DNA from: Claveliimonas bilis
GTDB lineage: Bacteria; Bacillota; Clostridia; Lachnospirales; Lachnospiraceae
Assembly: GCF_020892095.1 (NCBI RefSeq)
Contig: NZ_AP024845.1
Coordinates: 2,852,001-2,916,000 of the forward strand
DNA length: 64,000 nucleotides
Direction of reading: 5' to 3'
Below the pieces are notes generated by a model. It searched no databases. It was not told the DNA's origin and saw only the letters and a program-made list of their open reading frames with translations. Below, piece after piece: positions 8,203 through 16,248 of this stretch. How positions within the stretch are numbered: position 1 is the stretch's first letter; every line of letters begins with the position of its first letter. Position numbers and translations under genes: made by a program.

Positions 8203-10485
8203 ATGGCGGGAACAACTGCAAAAACAGGAAACGGCGGAATAGAAATCTTATCTCCGGCAGGGTCCTATGATATTTTGAAAACAGCCATCAATGCCGGAGC
8301 AGATGCAGTGTATGCGGGAGGCAGCTGTTTCGGGGCCAGGGCATTTGCGCAGAATTTTACGGAAAAAGAATTGCTTGAGGCTATCGATTATGTGCATCTC
8401 CATGGAAAGAAACTGTATTTAACAGTCAATACTCTGGTAAAAGAACGGGAGATGGAAAATGTGTTCCGTTATCTTCTCCCTTTTTATAAGCAGGGATTGG
8501 ATGCAGTTATCGTGCAGGATCTTGGAGTTATGGATATGATCCGTCAGCGTTTCCCGGATCTTCCCATTCATGCAAGTACCCAGATGACGGTCACCCATTC
8601 TCTTATGGCCGGGTATTTAGAAGAACTGGGCGTGGTTCGTATCGTGCCGGCCAGGGAGCTTTCTTTGACGGAGATCCGAAAAATCGCAGACCGTACGAAT
8701 TTGGAGATCGAGTGTTTTGTGCATGGAGCTCTCTGCTATTGTTATTCTGGTCAATGTTTGTTAAGCAGCATGATCGGAGGGCGAAGCGGAAACCGCGGGC
8801 AGTGTGCTCAGCCCTGCAGACTTCCCTGGGCGATAAAAGGGAGCAGCGACAATAGTCAAAAAGAAGGTAGAAAAACAAATGAGAAATCAGGAGATTATTT
8901 AAGCCTTAAAGATCTGTGCACCATTGATCTGATACCGGAACTTATAGAGGCGGGCATCACTTCCTTCAAGATCGAAGGGAGAATGAAACAGGCTTCTTAC
9001 GTGAAAACAGTGGTGGAAATGTATCGAAAATATGTGGATTTGTATCTGGAACAGAAGGCTTCCGGAACTGAAAAGCAGTTTTTGGTGAGCAAGAATGACC
9101 TGGATATTTTACAGAGTGCTTACCAGAGAAGAGGCTATACGGATGGTTACTACCGCCGTCACAATGGAAAAGAGATGCTCTCTCTTGCCAGACCGGATGC
9201 CAGGGAGCCCTTAAAGAAAGCAGATGGCTGTAACGAAAGAGAATTGCAGGAAAAAATTAATGGGAAATTAATACTTTCCGAAGGGAAAAGTGCTAAACTA
9301 TATTTGTCTGTCGAGGGAGAATACGGATGGATCGAGACAGTGAGCGAGGGTGCATTGGTGCAAAAAGCTTTGAAACAGCCGATATCGGAAGAAAGGCTGG
9401 AGCGCCAGCTTAGAAAAACCGGTGGGACGCCTTTTGCATTCGAGGAACTTTCCATTGAGATGGATGGAGATGTATTTCTGCCAATACAGGGTGTTAATGA
9501 GCTGAGAAGAGCGGCGCTTGAAAGGCTTGAAAATGAGATTGTCGGAACATACCGCCGTGATCAGAAGATTACAGAGCGGGAGGAAAGAGAGGGTGCTTCG
9601 GCAGCATCCGGCGAAGAAGAGTCCTCTTCAAAGCAGTCAGATGACAATTCCAAAGAACGGGTGCCAATCTATGTATCTGTGGAGACAGAAGAGCAATTAA
9701 AATGTGCGGCCCGAATATCCTTCGTGGAAAGGATCTATGTGGAAGACACGCTCTATCTGGGAGTCTCAAATGAGAAAAAAGAAGAGTTAAAGACAGAGAT
9801 CTGCCAGGCGCAAACAGCAGGAAAAGAAGTCTTTTTTGCTATGGCAAGAATCTTCCGGAGCGAGGCAGAACATATCTACAGGCAAAGTTTGAAAATGTTA
9901 TGTTCCATTGCAGATGGTATGCTGATACGCAATATGGAAAGCCTGCGCATTCTGCGAGGAGAGGGATATGAAGGGATTATTATTGCAGATTCTTCGGCCT
10001 ATCAGTGGAACCGGAGATCACAGTATTTCTGGAAAACATCCGGGGCGGATGGATTTGTGGCCCCGCTGGAACTGAATGTGTCTGAACTTGAGGAATTGGA
10101 TCGAAGCAGGATGGAACTGCCTGTATATGGGTATGCACCTGTTATGGTAAGTGCCGGCTGTGTCCGCCGTCATACGTCCAAGTGTACGAAGAAAAGCGGC
10201 TGGCTTTCGATGTCAGATCGCTATCAAAAAGAATTTGCCGTAAAAAACGAATGTCTTTATTGTTATAATGTCATATATAATACAGCGCCCACACTGCTGG
10301 CAGATCAAGGAGAAGAGATTAAAAAGCTTCGTCCGTCAGCTCTCATTTTCGCCTTTTCCAGAGAAAGCAGCCGCCAGATGAGCCGTATTCTGGAATGGTT
10401 CAGTGAAGTGACAGAGGGGCAGAAAGATCCCGGCACATGGGAAGGCGACTTTACAAGAGGACATTTTAAGCGGGGAGTGAAGTAG
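8203..10485 (+). CDS. Peptidase U32 family protein (TrhP/RlhA-like, RNA hydroxylation type)
   Basis: 760 residues: an N-terminal U32 domain followed by a long second half (DUF3656-like region plus a TIM-barrel-like segment), as in large clostridial U32 proteins. The U32 signature ECFVHGALCYCYSGQCLLSS is near residues 170-190, with further cysteines at GNRGQCAQPCRLPW. Members of this family are annotated as proteases, but better studied relatives (TrhP, RlhA) take part in tRNA or rRNA hydroxylation with Fe-S clusters; a role in RNA modification is therefore more likely. It ends 8 bases before the SEDS gene. Confidence 0.85.
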   Translation: MAGTTAKTGNGGIEILSPAGSYDILKTAINAGADAVYAGGSCFGARAFAQNFTEKELLEAIDYVHLHGKKLYLTVNTLVKEREMENVFRYLLPFYKQGLDAVIVQDLGVMDMIRQRFPDLPIHASTQMTVTHSLMAGYLEELGVVRIVPARELSLTEIRKIADRTNLEIECFVHGALCYCYSGQCLLSSMIGGRSGNRGQCAQPCRLPWAIKGSSDNSQKEGRKTNEKSGDYLSLKDLCTIDLIPELIEAGITSFKIEGRMKQASYVKTVVEMYRKYVDLYLEQKASGTEKQFLVSKNDLDILQSAYQRRGYTDGYYRRHNGKEMLSLARPDAREPLKKADGCNERELQEKINGKLILSEGKSAKLYLSVEGEYGWIETVSEGALVQKALKQPISEERLERQLRKTGGTPFAFEELSIEMDGDVFLPIQGVNELRRAALERLENEIVGTYRRDQKITEREEREGASAASGEEESSSKQSDDNSKERVPIYVSVETEEQLKCAARISFVERIYVEDTLYLGVSNEKKEELKTEICQAQTAGKEVFFAMARIFRSEAEHIYRQSLKMLCSIADGMLIRNMESLRILRGEGYEGIIIADSSAYQWNRRSQYFWKTSGADGFVAPLELNVSELEELDRSRMELPVYGYAPVMVSAGCVRRHTSKCTKKSGWLSMSDRYQKEFAVKNECLYCYNVIYNTAPTLLADQGEEIKKLRPSALIFAFSRESSRQMSRILEWFSEVTEGQKDPGTWEGDFTRGHFKRGVK

Positions 10486-10493
10486 GTGAAAGT

Positions 10494-11969
10494 TTGGTAA
10501 ATATTATTGTAGAAATTTCAAAATATTTGATTATCCTTCTGATCATCATGTACACGTATCTTTGCTTTACGATATTCGGGTATCATGATATGGAAAAAAA
10601 GCAGGGAATGCTGCGGAGGCAGAATGTGCTTATGTTTCTGTTCCAACTGATCGCGTTTATCATTCTCTATCTGGAGACAGAAGATATCAAAATAGCAGCA
10701 TTCTATCTTGCACAGGTTGTCCTTCTTGGAGCTGCGATCCTTCTGTATACTCATATTTATCCGAAGGTATCCAGACTGGTAGTCAATAATATGTGCATGC
10801 TTCTTTGCATCGGACTTGTTATGCTGACGCGGCTGGATTATGAGACGGCAATGAAACAGTTTGTTTTTGCAACAGCAGGTATTGTGTTAAGTCTGATTGT
10901 TCCTGTCATTATCCGAAAAGTAAAAAGCCTGGCGAAGCTAAGGAGAATTTATGCCATTGCAGGAATGGTATCACTTGCAGTTGTAGCAGTTCTGGGACAG
11001 GTATCTTACGGAGCGAAGCTTGGATTTTCTATAGGCGGTATCAGCATCCAGCCTTCCGAGCTTGTGAAGATCATTTTTGTCTTTTATGTTGCGGCAAGTC
11101 TGAAGGAATCTATTGCTTTTAAAAACGTGGTGATCACAACGATGATCGCCGCCCTGCATGTGCTGATCCTTGTGGTTTCCACAGACCTTGGAGCTGCCTT
11201 GATCATTTTTGTTGTGTACCTTGTAATGCTCTATGTTGCCACCCGCCAGCCTCTTTATATGCTGGCCGGACTGGGAGCAGGGGCAGGGGCGTCTGTGATC
11301 GGATATTATTTGTTTGGTCATGTCCGGACGAGAGTAAATGTCTGGCGGGATCCATTTGCAACTTACGACAACGGGGGCTATCAGGTGGCGCAGTCGCTGT
11401 TTGCCATAGGGACAGGAAGCTGGTTTGGAATGGGCCTTTGCCAGGGATCGCCGGAAAGTATCCCTGTCAGAGATTCAGATTTTATTTTTTCGGCGATTGC
11501 CGAAGAGCTGGGACTTATATTTGCCCTGTGTCTGATCCTTATATTTGTCAGCTGCTATATAATGTTTCTTAACATTGCCATGCAGCTCCACAATCAATTT
11601 TATAAACTGGTGGCGCTGGGGCTTGGAACCTGTTATATTTTCCAGGTGTTTCTGAATATAGGCGGTGTTATAAAATTTATTCCGTCTACAGGAGTAACCC
11701 TTCCTTTGGTGAGCTATGGCGGAAGCTCTTTGCTCAGCACATTAATTATGTTTGCAATCATCCAGGGACTTTATATTGTAAGAGAGGACGAGGAAGAAAG
11801 CATTGAAAGAAAGAAAAAAGAACAACAGTTACGAGCTAAGAAAAGAAGAATTGCGACAGCAAAAGAAGCAGGAAAGATCGCAGATGAGCCGCAAAGAAAG
11901 AAAAGAACAGTCAAAACTGGAAAAGAAAGAGAAAAAGAAAAAGCGAGAAGTAAACAAAGAATTCGCTAG
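10494..11969 (+). CDS. SEDS-family peptidoglycan glycosyltransferase (FtsW/RodA/SpoVE)
   Basis: 491 residues, about ten or more membrane helices with an extra hydrophobic N-terminal region. Family motifs include LGFSIGGISIQPSELVKI, STDLGAALIIF and VTLPLVSYGGSS. SEDS proteins polymerise lipid II into glycan strands and work with a class B PBP; the next gene is such a PBP. TTG at 10494 is the earliest in-frame start after the U32 stop, with a weak ribosome site, so the exact start is uncertain. The C-terminal 50 residues are cytoplasmic, Lys/Arg/Glu-rich, and overlap the PBP gene in another frame. Which of FtsW, RodA or SpoVE it equals cannot be told. Confidence 0.9.
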   Translation: MVNIIVEISKYLIILLIIMYTYLCFTIFGYHDMEKKQGMLRRQNVLMFLFQLIAFIILYLETEDIKIAAFYLAQVVLLGAAILLYTHIYPKVSRLVVNNMCMLLCIGLVMLTRLDYETAMKQFVFATAGIVLSLIVPVIIRKVKSLAKLRRIYAIAGMVSLAVVAVLGQVSYGAKLGFSIGGISIQPSELVKIIFVFYVAASLKESIAFKNVVITTMIAALHVLILVVSTDLGAALIIFVVYLVMLYVATRQPLYMLAGLGAGAGASVIGYYLFGHVRTRVNVWRDPFATYDNGGYQVAQSLFAIGTGSWFGMGLCQGSPESIPVRDSDFIFSAIAEELGLIFALCLILIFVSCYIMFLNIAMQLHNQFYKLVALGLGTCYIFQVFLNIGGVIKFIPSTGVTLPLVSYGGSSLLSTLIMFAIIQGLYIVREDEEESIERKKKEQQLRAKKRRIATAKEAGKIADEPQRKKRTVKTGKEREKEKARSKQRIR

Positions 11970-13347
11970 GGTAACCTACGTATTCGTTGCATTGTTCCTT
12001 GTGCTGATGGGGTATATTGGCTATTTCAATGTAGTGGAGAGCGAGGATATTATCAACAGTCCCTATAATCCCCGTCTGGATTCTATGGCTGACCGGGTTG
12101 TGCGGGGAAAAATACTGGATAAAGACGGAAATGTTCTTGCCCAGACAGAAACAGCGGAAGACGGCAGCGAATACCGCTCTTATCCTTACGGAAATCTGTA
12201 TGCACATGTAGTAGGATATTCCTCCCAGGGAAAGTCCGGATTGGAATCTACAAGAAATTTTGAACTTCTTACTTCCAATGCTTTTTTCCTGGAAAAATTA
12301 AGCAATGAGTTTCAGGATCAGAAAAATACAGGAGACAACATAGTGACAACATTGGATACCTCACTTCAGCAGGCGGCATCCGACGCCATGGGGGACAGCA
12401 GGGGGGCAGTTGTGATTATGGAGCCTTCCACAGGGAAGATCCGTACGATGCTGTCTAAACCGGATTTCGACCCCAACACTGTAAGCGAAAACTGGGAATG
12501 GCTGAACACAGATGAAAGCAGCAGTCTTTTGAACCGTGCAACACAGGGACAGTATGCACCGGGATCCTCTTTTAAGATTGTTACTGCCTTGGAATATATG
12601 CGGGAACACAGCGATTATTCCTCTTATACTTACAATTGCAGCGGCTCTATCACCTATGACGGTGTGACGATCCCCTGTGCCGGAGGGCAGGTCCACGGGC
12701 AGGAAGATCTGGCAAGCTCCTTTGCCTATTCCTGTAACGCGTCTTTCTGCAATATCGGACTTCAGCTTGATCTGTCAAAATACAGTGATACCGCTAAAGA
12801 GCTGCTCTTCAATAGCGCTCTTCCCGGAAAAGATATCAGTTATAACAAAAGCAGTTTTGCACTGGATAATAATGCTACTTCCTCTGACCGGATGATGACG
12901 GCCATGGGACAGGGAGAAACCCTTGTAAGTCCTTATCATATGGCGCTTATCACTTCAGCGGTCGCAAATGGAGGCAGGCTGATGGAACCCTATCTTGTAG
13001 AAGAAGTGACAAACTATTCCGGCACAATTGTAGAAGAGACTGATCCGGAAAGCTATGGGCAACTGATGACCTCAGAGGAAGCGGCACAGCTTAAGGCTTA
13101 TATGCAGAATGTAACAGACTATGGAACAGGCTCTGTTTTTGCCGGATCGGGATACAGTGTCGCTGGAAAAACGGGAACAGCTGAGTACAGCGACGGCGAT
13201 TCATCCAAAAACCATTCCTGGTTTGTGGGATTTACTAATGTTGATAACCCGGAACTTGTGATCAGTGTGATCATTGAAGAAGCCGACGGAAATGTAAGAG
13301 CGGTTGATGTTGCAAAACAGATACTGGACAGTTATTATTATAACTAG
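11884..13347 (+). CDS. Class B penicillin-binding protein (transpeptidase), SEDS partner
   Basis: About 487 residues from the ATG at 11884 (SD AGGAAAG, spacing 7). A TTG at 11803 with SD GAGGAAG would add 27 charged residues. A Lys-rich cytoplasmic stretch precedes one membrane helix (VTYVFVALFLVLMGYIGYF), then a short N-terminal domain and the transpeptidase domain. The catalytic triad motifs are SSFK (Ser228 in this numbering), SCN and KTGTAE. The enzyme cross-links peptidoglycan outside the membrane. The start overlaps the SEDS gene by 86 bases (167 if TTG is used), a clear sign of coupled expression of the pair. It resembles the PbpA/FtsI-like group. Confidence 0.92.
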   Translation: MSRKERKEQSKLEKKEKKKKREVNKEFARVTYVFVALFLVLMGYIGYFNVVESEDIINSPYNPRLDSMADRVVRGKILDKDGNVLAQTETAEDGSEYRSYPYGNLYAHVVGYSSQGKSGLESTRNFELLTSNAFFLEKLSNEFQDQKNTGDNIVTTLDTSLQQAASDAMGDSRGAVVIMEPSTGKIRTMLSKPDFDPNTVSENWEWLNTDESSSLLNRATQGQYAPGSSFKIVTALEYMREHSDYSSYTYNCSGSITYDGVTIPCAGGQVHGQEDLASSFAYSCNASFCNIGLQLDLSKYSDTAKELLFNSALPGKDISYNKSSFALDNNATSSDRMMTAMGQGETLVSPYHMALITSAVANGGRLMEPYLVEEVTNYSGTIVEETDPESYGQLMTSEEAAQLKAYMQNVTDYGTGSVFAGSGYSVAGKTGTAEYSDGDSSKNHSWFVGFTNVDNPELVISVIIEEADGNVRAVDVAKQILDSYYYN

Positions 13348-13361
13348 AAAGGGTAAAAAAT

Positions 13362-13685
13362 ATGAGATTTGCAAGGTATCTGTATGTATCTGCGGAACTG
13401 GAAAAAAAAGAGAAAAAGATAGTCTCCCGGATCAGAGAGGGGAAATTAACAAGGCCCCTTTACTTTCTTGTGCTGACGGACTATGGGACAAGAAGGCTGG
13501 AAATCGTGTCCTCTCTTGAATTTATGCAGTACAGATGCCCGAAGGATAACATTTTGATTGCGGGAATGGCAGGGAACTATGATGATGCACTGGAATTGGT
13601 CAGAATAATCCTGCAGGATGCATATGAAAGCAAAATGGAAGACGATATATGCGCATTCTTAGAAAACAGGGAGCGGGAAAAATAA
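13362..13685 (+). CDS. Conserved protein of unknown function
   Basis: 107 residues with no family that I recognise with confidence. No signal peptide or membrane helix. The sequence has a basic N-terminal half (YVSAELEKKEKKIVSRIREG), a central beta-like segment (PLYFLVLTDYGTRRLEIVSS) and an acidic helix at the end. It is preceded by AAAGGG and followed one base later by the DUF2953 gene. Position inside a wall-synthesis and sporulation cluster is the only hint to its role. Confidence 0.7.
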   Translation: MRFARYLYVSAELEKKEKKIVSRIREGKLTRPLYFLVLTDYGTRRLEIVSSLEFMQYRCPKDNILIAGMAGNYDDALELVRIILQDAYESKMEDDICAFLENREREK

Positions 13686-13686
13686 T

Positions 13687-14670
13687 ATGCTTCATCTTTT
13701 ATTGTTGATTTTAAAAATTGCAGGTATCATACTGGCGATCATACTGGGTATACTGATAGTATTGCTCTGCATTGTACTTTTTGTGCCGGTTTGTTATCAG
13801 GTGTCGGGGAAAACGGACGGAACAGAAAAGGGGACAAAGGTAAGATGTAAGGTGACATGGCTTTTTTCCCTGTTGGAATTGAAAATCCTATATGGGAACA
13901 AGTCGAGTGTATTTTCCGCAAGAATAGGCTGGAAGCGGATCAAAGGAGGAGAGAGATCAGATGAAGAAAAAGGGAAGACTGATGAAGTCTGCAGGAAAGT
14001 CCATGAGGAAGCTCATGAAGAAGAGGAAATGGATACGCATCTGGAAACGGAGAAAGAAACTGATGCGCCGGATACGCAACCTGAACCGGAAGATTTTGAA
14101 GAACCGGAAGCAGATGAAAAAAATCCGTACGCGTATCCCGAAGACAGTCCGCCGCATGAAGAAAAACGGTCCGACAATATTGAGAAAAACAACAGAATTG
14201 CAAAAAAGATTCAGAAAGCAGGCGAGAAGATATCTTCGTTCTTTCAAAAGATAAAATGTACAATAAAAGCAATCTGTGATAAAATAAATCTATTCAGTGA
14301 AAAAAAAGAAAAACTGATAGATTTTCTGGAAGATGAGCTGCATAGAAAGGCCTTTGGCACTGGAAAGAAAGCTCTCATCCGCCTTTTAAGAGGCCTTTAT
14401 CCGGGAAGAGGAAGGATATTTTTAAGATACGGTCTGGGAGATCCGGCGCTGACAGGAACCAGCCTTGCGGGACTGGCGGTTGTTTATCCCTTTCTTCCGG
14501 GAGAGATTCAGATTGTTCCGGAATTTGAAGAAAAGATGTTTGAGGGAAAAGCGGATATACATGGAAGGCTTTATTTGATACATTTGCTGACTTTTGCACT
14601 TCGTCTTCTTGTCAGCAAAGCAGTGAGACAGACCTATAAGGATGTTCGGAAGTTTATCAGTGAATTTTAA
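13687..14670 (+). CDS. DUF2953 domain-containing membrane protein (YtfI-like)
   Basis: 327 residues. A long N-terminal membrane segment (about residues 3-40) is followed by a DUF2953-type beta region, a highly acidic linker (about residues 90-170, Glu/Asp/Pro-rich), a basic helical stretch and a C-terminal domain with RLLRGLYPGRGRIFLRYGLGDPALTG. In Bacillus the DUF2953 gene ytfI sits next to ytfJ, as here with the GerW gene 43 bases downstream, so a sporulation or germination role is likely but not proven. The long charged linker is strongly variable in this family. Confidence 0.82.
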   Translation: MLHLLLLILKIAGIILAIILGILIVLLCIVLFVPVCYQVSGKTDGTEKGTKVRCKVTWLFSLLELKILYGNKSSVFSARIGWKRIKGGERSDEEKGKTDEVCRKVHEEAHEEEEMDTHLETEKETDAPDTQPEPEDFEEPEADEKNPYAYPEDSPPHEEKRSDNIEKNNRIAKKIQKAGEKISSFFQKIKCTIKAICDKINLFSEKKEKLIDFLEDELHRKAFGTGKKALIRLLRGLYPGRGRIFLRYGLGDPALTGTSLAGLAVVYPFLPGEIQIVPEFEEKMFEGKADIHGRLYLIHLLTFALRLLVSKAVRQTYKDVRKFISEF

Positions 14671-14712
14671 AAGCCCTGACAGTAAGTTCAAAAGATTTGG
14701 GAGGATCATATT

Positions 14713-15102
14713 ATGGCAGATAATAATTTTAAAGGAACAGTAGAGGCTCTTTTTCACGGCATGGATGCCGTTATCTCATCACGGACAGTAGTGGGAGACG
14801 CCATCCATATCGGGGATACTATCATTCTTCCCCTTGTAGATGTTTCCTTTGCAATTGGAGCCGGAGCCTTTAATGGAGAAAAGAAGGAAAAAGGCGCAGG
14901 AGGTCTCGGCGGAAAGATGACTCCCAGTGCGGTTCTTGTTATCCAAAATGGCACAACAAGACTTGTAAATATCAGAAATCAGGATACAATGACAAAGATC
15001 CTTGATATGGTCCCGGATGTTCTGGACCGGTTCACTTCCAAAAATGGCAGCCGCATGACGGAAGAGGAGGTAAATGATATTCTTGACGAGGCAGATGAAT
15101 AA
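14713..15102 (+). CDS. ytfJ: GerW family sporulation protein (YtfJ)
   Basis: 129 residues, typical GerW/YtfJ length. Diagnostic features are the N-terminal DAVISSRTVVGDAI, the Gly-rich central part (FAIGAGAFNG then GAGGLGGKMTPSAVLVI) and the C-terminal helical tail. In Bacillus YtfJ (GerW) is a spore protein needed for normal germination. A GGGAGG site lies about 10 bases before the ATG. It follows the DUF2953 gene as in Bacillus. Supports the view that the host forms endospores. Confidence 0.93.
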   Translation: MADNNFKGTVEALFHGMDAVISSRTVVGDAIHIGDTIILPLVDVSFAIGAGAFNGEKKEKGAGGLGGKMTPSAVLVIQNGTTRLVNIRNQDTMTKILDMVPDVLDRFTSKNGSRMTEEEVNDILDEADE

Positions 15103-15183
15103 GCAAAGGATACCATGAGGAAAAGACATATTTCCGACTGGCAGGGCATAGAATAAAACAAGGCCCCGGCGGGAGGGATTCAG

Positions 15184-15333
15184 ATGAAAAGGGTGGCAGG
15201 ATTTGCCTTATTCTGGATCGCGGCAGGAATTACGATCAGCCTTTGGCTTCCTAATATGTTTGTGGAGATTTTATGTATCATATTGTGTCTCCTGGCAGCT
15301 TATGAGTTGTTTTTTTGCTGCAGAGATGACTGA
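15184..15333 (+). CDS. 49-residue membrane protein
   Basis: A short frame (ATG 15184, TGA 15331-15333) with a strong ribosome site GGGAGGG seven bases upstream. The product is almost wholly hydrophobic: residues 5-22 (AGFALFWIAAGITISLWL) and 27-42 (VEILCIILCLLAAYEL) would form two helices, ending FFCCRDD. I do not recognise a named family. The start signal, hydrophobic pattern and position after the GerW gene support a real gene, possibly a sporulation or envelope microprotein. Confidence 0.6.
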   Translation: MKRVAGFALFWIAAGITISLWLPNMFVEILCIILCLLAAYELFFCCRDD

Positions 15334-15377
15334 TCTGTTCTTTCCTCAATCTTTTTGTGAAATCTATGAAGAAATGC

Positions 15378-15406
15378 TTGCTTTTTTAAAAGTATTCTGA
15401 TAGAAT
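15378..15406 (+). promoter_or_regulatory. Candidate promoter for rpmB
   Basis: TTGCTT at 15378-15383, 17-base spacer, TAGAAT at 15401-15406; 56 bases before the rpmB ATG. The intervening leader shows no strong structure. Confidence 0.5.
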
Positions 15407-15461
15407 ATCATTGTTGCGAGTCTGGAGAACAGACTTATTTAGAGTGTTAGGAGGTGCAGTC

Positions 15462-15647
15462 ATGGCTAAATGTGCTATTTGCGAAAAGGGTGCTCACTTT
15501 GGTAACAGTGTCAGCCACTCTCATAGAAAGACACCAAAAATGTGGAAATCAAATGTAAAATCTGTTCGTGTAAAAACAGAGGGCGGATCTAAGAGAATGT
15601 ATGTATGTACTTCTTGTTTGAAGTCCGGAAAAGTAGAGCGCGCTTAA
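15462..15647 (+). CDS. rpmB: 50S ribosomal protein L28
   Basis: 61 residues from the ATG at 15462, which follows GGAGGTG. The product begins MAKCAICEKGAHFGN and has two CxxC pairs (CAIC and CTSC), the zinc-binding form of L28. The conserved SHRKTPKMWKSN and KRMYVCTSCLKSGKV segments are intact. The frame continues upstream, but the extension lacks homology and a ribosome site. It is flanked by its own promoter and terminator, so it is monocistronic. Confidence 0.97.
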   Translation: MAKCAICEKGAHFGNSVSHSHRKTPKMWKSNVKSVRVKTEGGSKRMYVCTSCLKSGKVERA

Positions 15648-15662
15648 TGAAAATCTGAAGAG

Positions 15663-15702
15663 AGACTAATTTTCCGCTAGTCAGGGAAGTTAGTCTTTTT
15701 TT
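15663..15702 (+). terminator. Intrinsic terminator of rpmB
   Basis: AGACTAA (15663-15669) pairs with TTAGTCT (15690-15696), followed by a run of seven T. It lies 16 bases after the rpmB stop. Confidence 0.75.
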
Positions 15703-15746
15703 GTACCGCAGAAGGATTTGCTGCCAAGCAGCCGCGCCTGGAGCGG

Positions 15747-15772
15747 GAGTTCCGCCGGCGGAACTCTTTTTT
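15747..15772 (+). terminator. Second intrinsic terminator upstream of the Gls24 gene
   Basis: A perfect 20-base palindrome, GAGTTCCG-CCGG-CGGAACTC (15747-15766), followed by six T. It lies about 45 bases beyond the rpmB terminator and immediately ahead of the next promoter, insulating that transcription unit. Confidence 0.7.
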
Positions 15773-15773
15773 C

Positions 15774-15802
15774 TTGTAAAAGGCGTGAAAACAGGGTATA
15801 AT
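15774..15802 (+). promoter_or_regulatory. Candidate sigma-A promoter for the Asp23/Gls24 - fakA - recG operon
   Basis: TTGTAA at 15774-15779, a 17-base spacer and a perfect TATAAT at 15797-15802. The leader to the ATG at 15872 is about 60 bases. Confidence 0.65.
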
Positions 15803-15871
15803 ACTTGTGTTAAACTGGAGTTTGCAAAAGGATCGACAGAAAATAAAATAGAGATAATTGGAGGGAACTAT

Positions 15872-16231
15872 ATGAAGGGAAGCATGAGCACAGATATGGG
15901 TATCATCACAGTAAGTACTGATGTGATCGCAAAGTATGCCGGCACCGTGGCAGTGGAATGCTTCGGAATTGTCGGAATGGCGGCAGTTAATGTAAAGGAC
16001 GGTCTGGTAAGACTGCTGAAGAAAGACAGCCTGACTCATGGAATCCAGGTGTCCATATCAGACGAAAATGAGATCACTATTGATTTTCACGTGATTGTAG
16101 CATATGGAGTCAGCATTTCTGCAGTGACGGATAATCTGATTAGCAATGTCAAATATAAGGTAGAAGAATTTTCCGGTATGAAAGTTGATAAAATCAATAT
16201 CTATATCGAGGGCGTCAGAGTCATCGATTAG
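15872..16231 (+). CDS. Asp23/Gls24 family envelope stress protein (YloU-like)
   Basis: 119 residues from ATG 15872, seven bases after GGAGGG. Typical family pattern: MGIITVSTDVIAKYAGTVAV, GIVGMA, and the closing VDKINIYIEGVRVID. Members are small cytoplasmic or membrane-associated proteins linked to envelope stress. In Firmicutes this gene regularly precedes the DAK2/FakA-type gene (yloU-yloV), as here, 17 bases upstream. The biochemical role is not settled. Confidence 0.93.
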   Translation: MKGSMSTDMGIITVSTDVIAKYAGTVAVECFGIVGMAAVNVKDGLVRLLKKDSLTHGIQVSISDENEITIDFHVIVAYGVSISAVTDNLISNVKYKVEEFSGMKVDKINIYIEGVRVID

Positions 16232-16248
16232 TTAAGGAGGATATTTAA

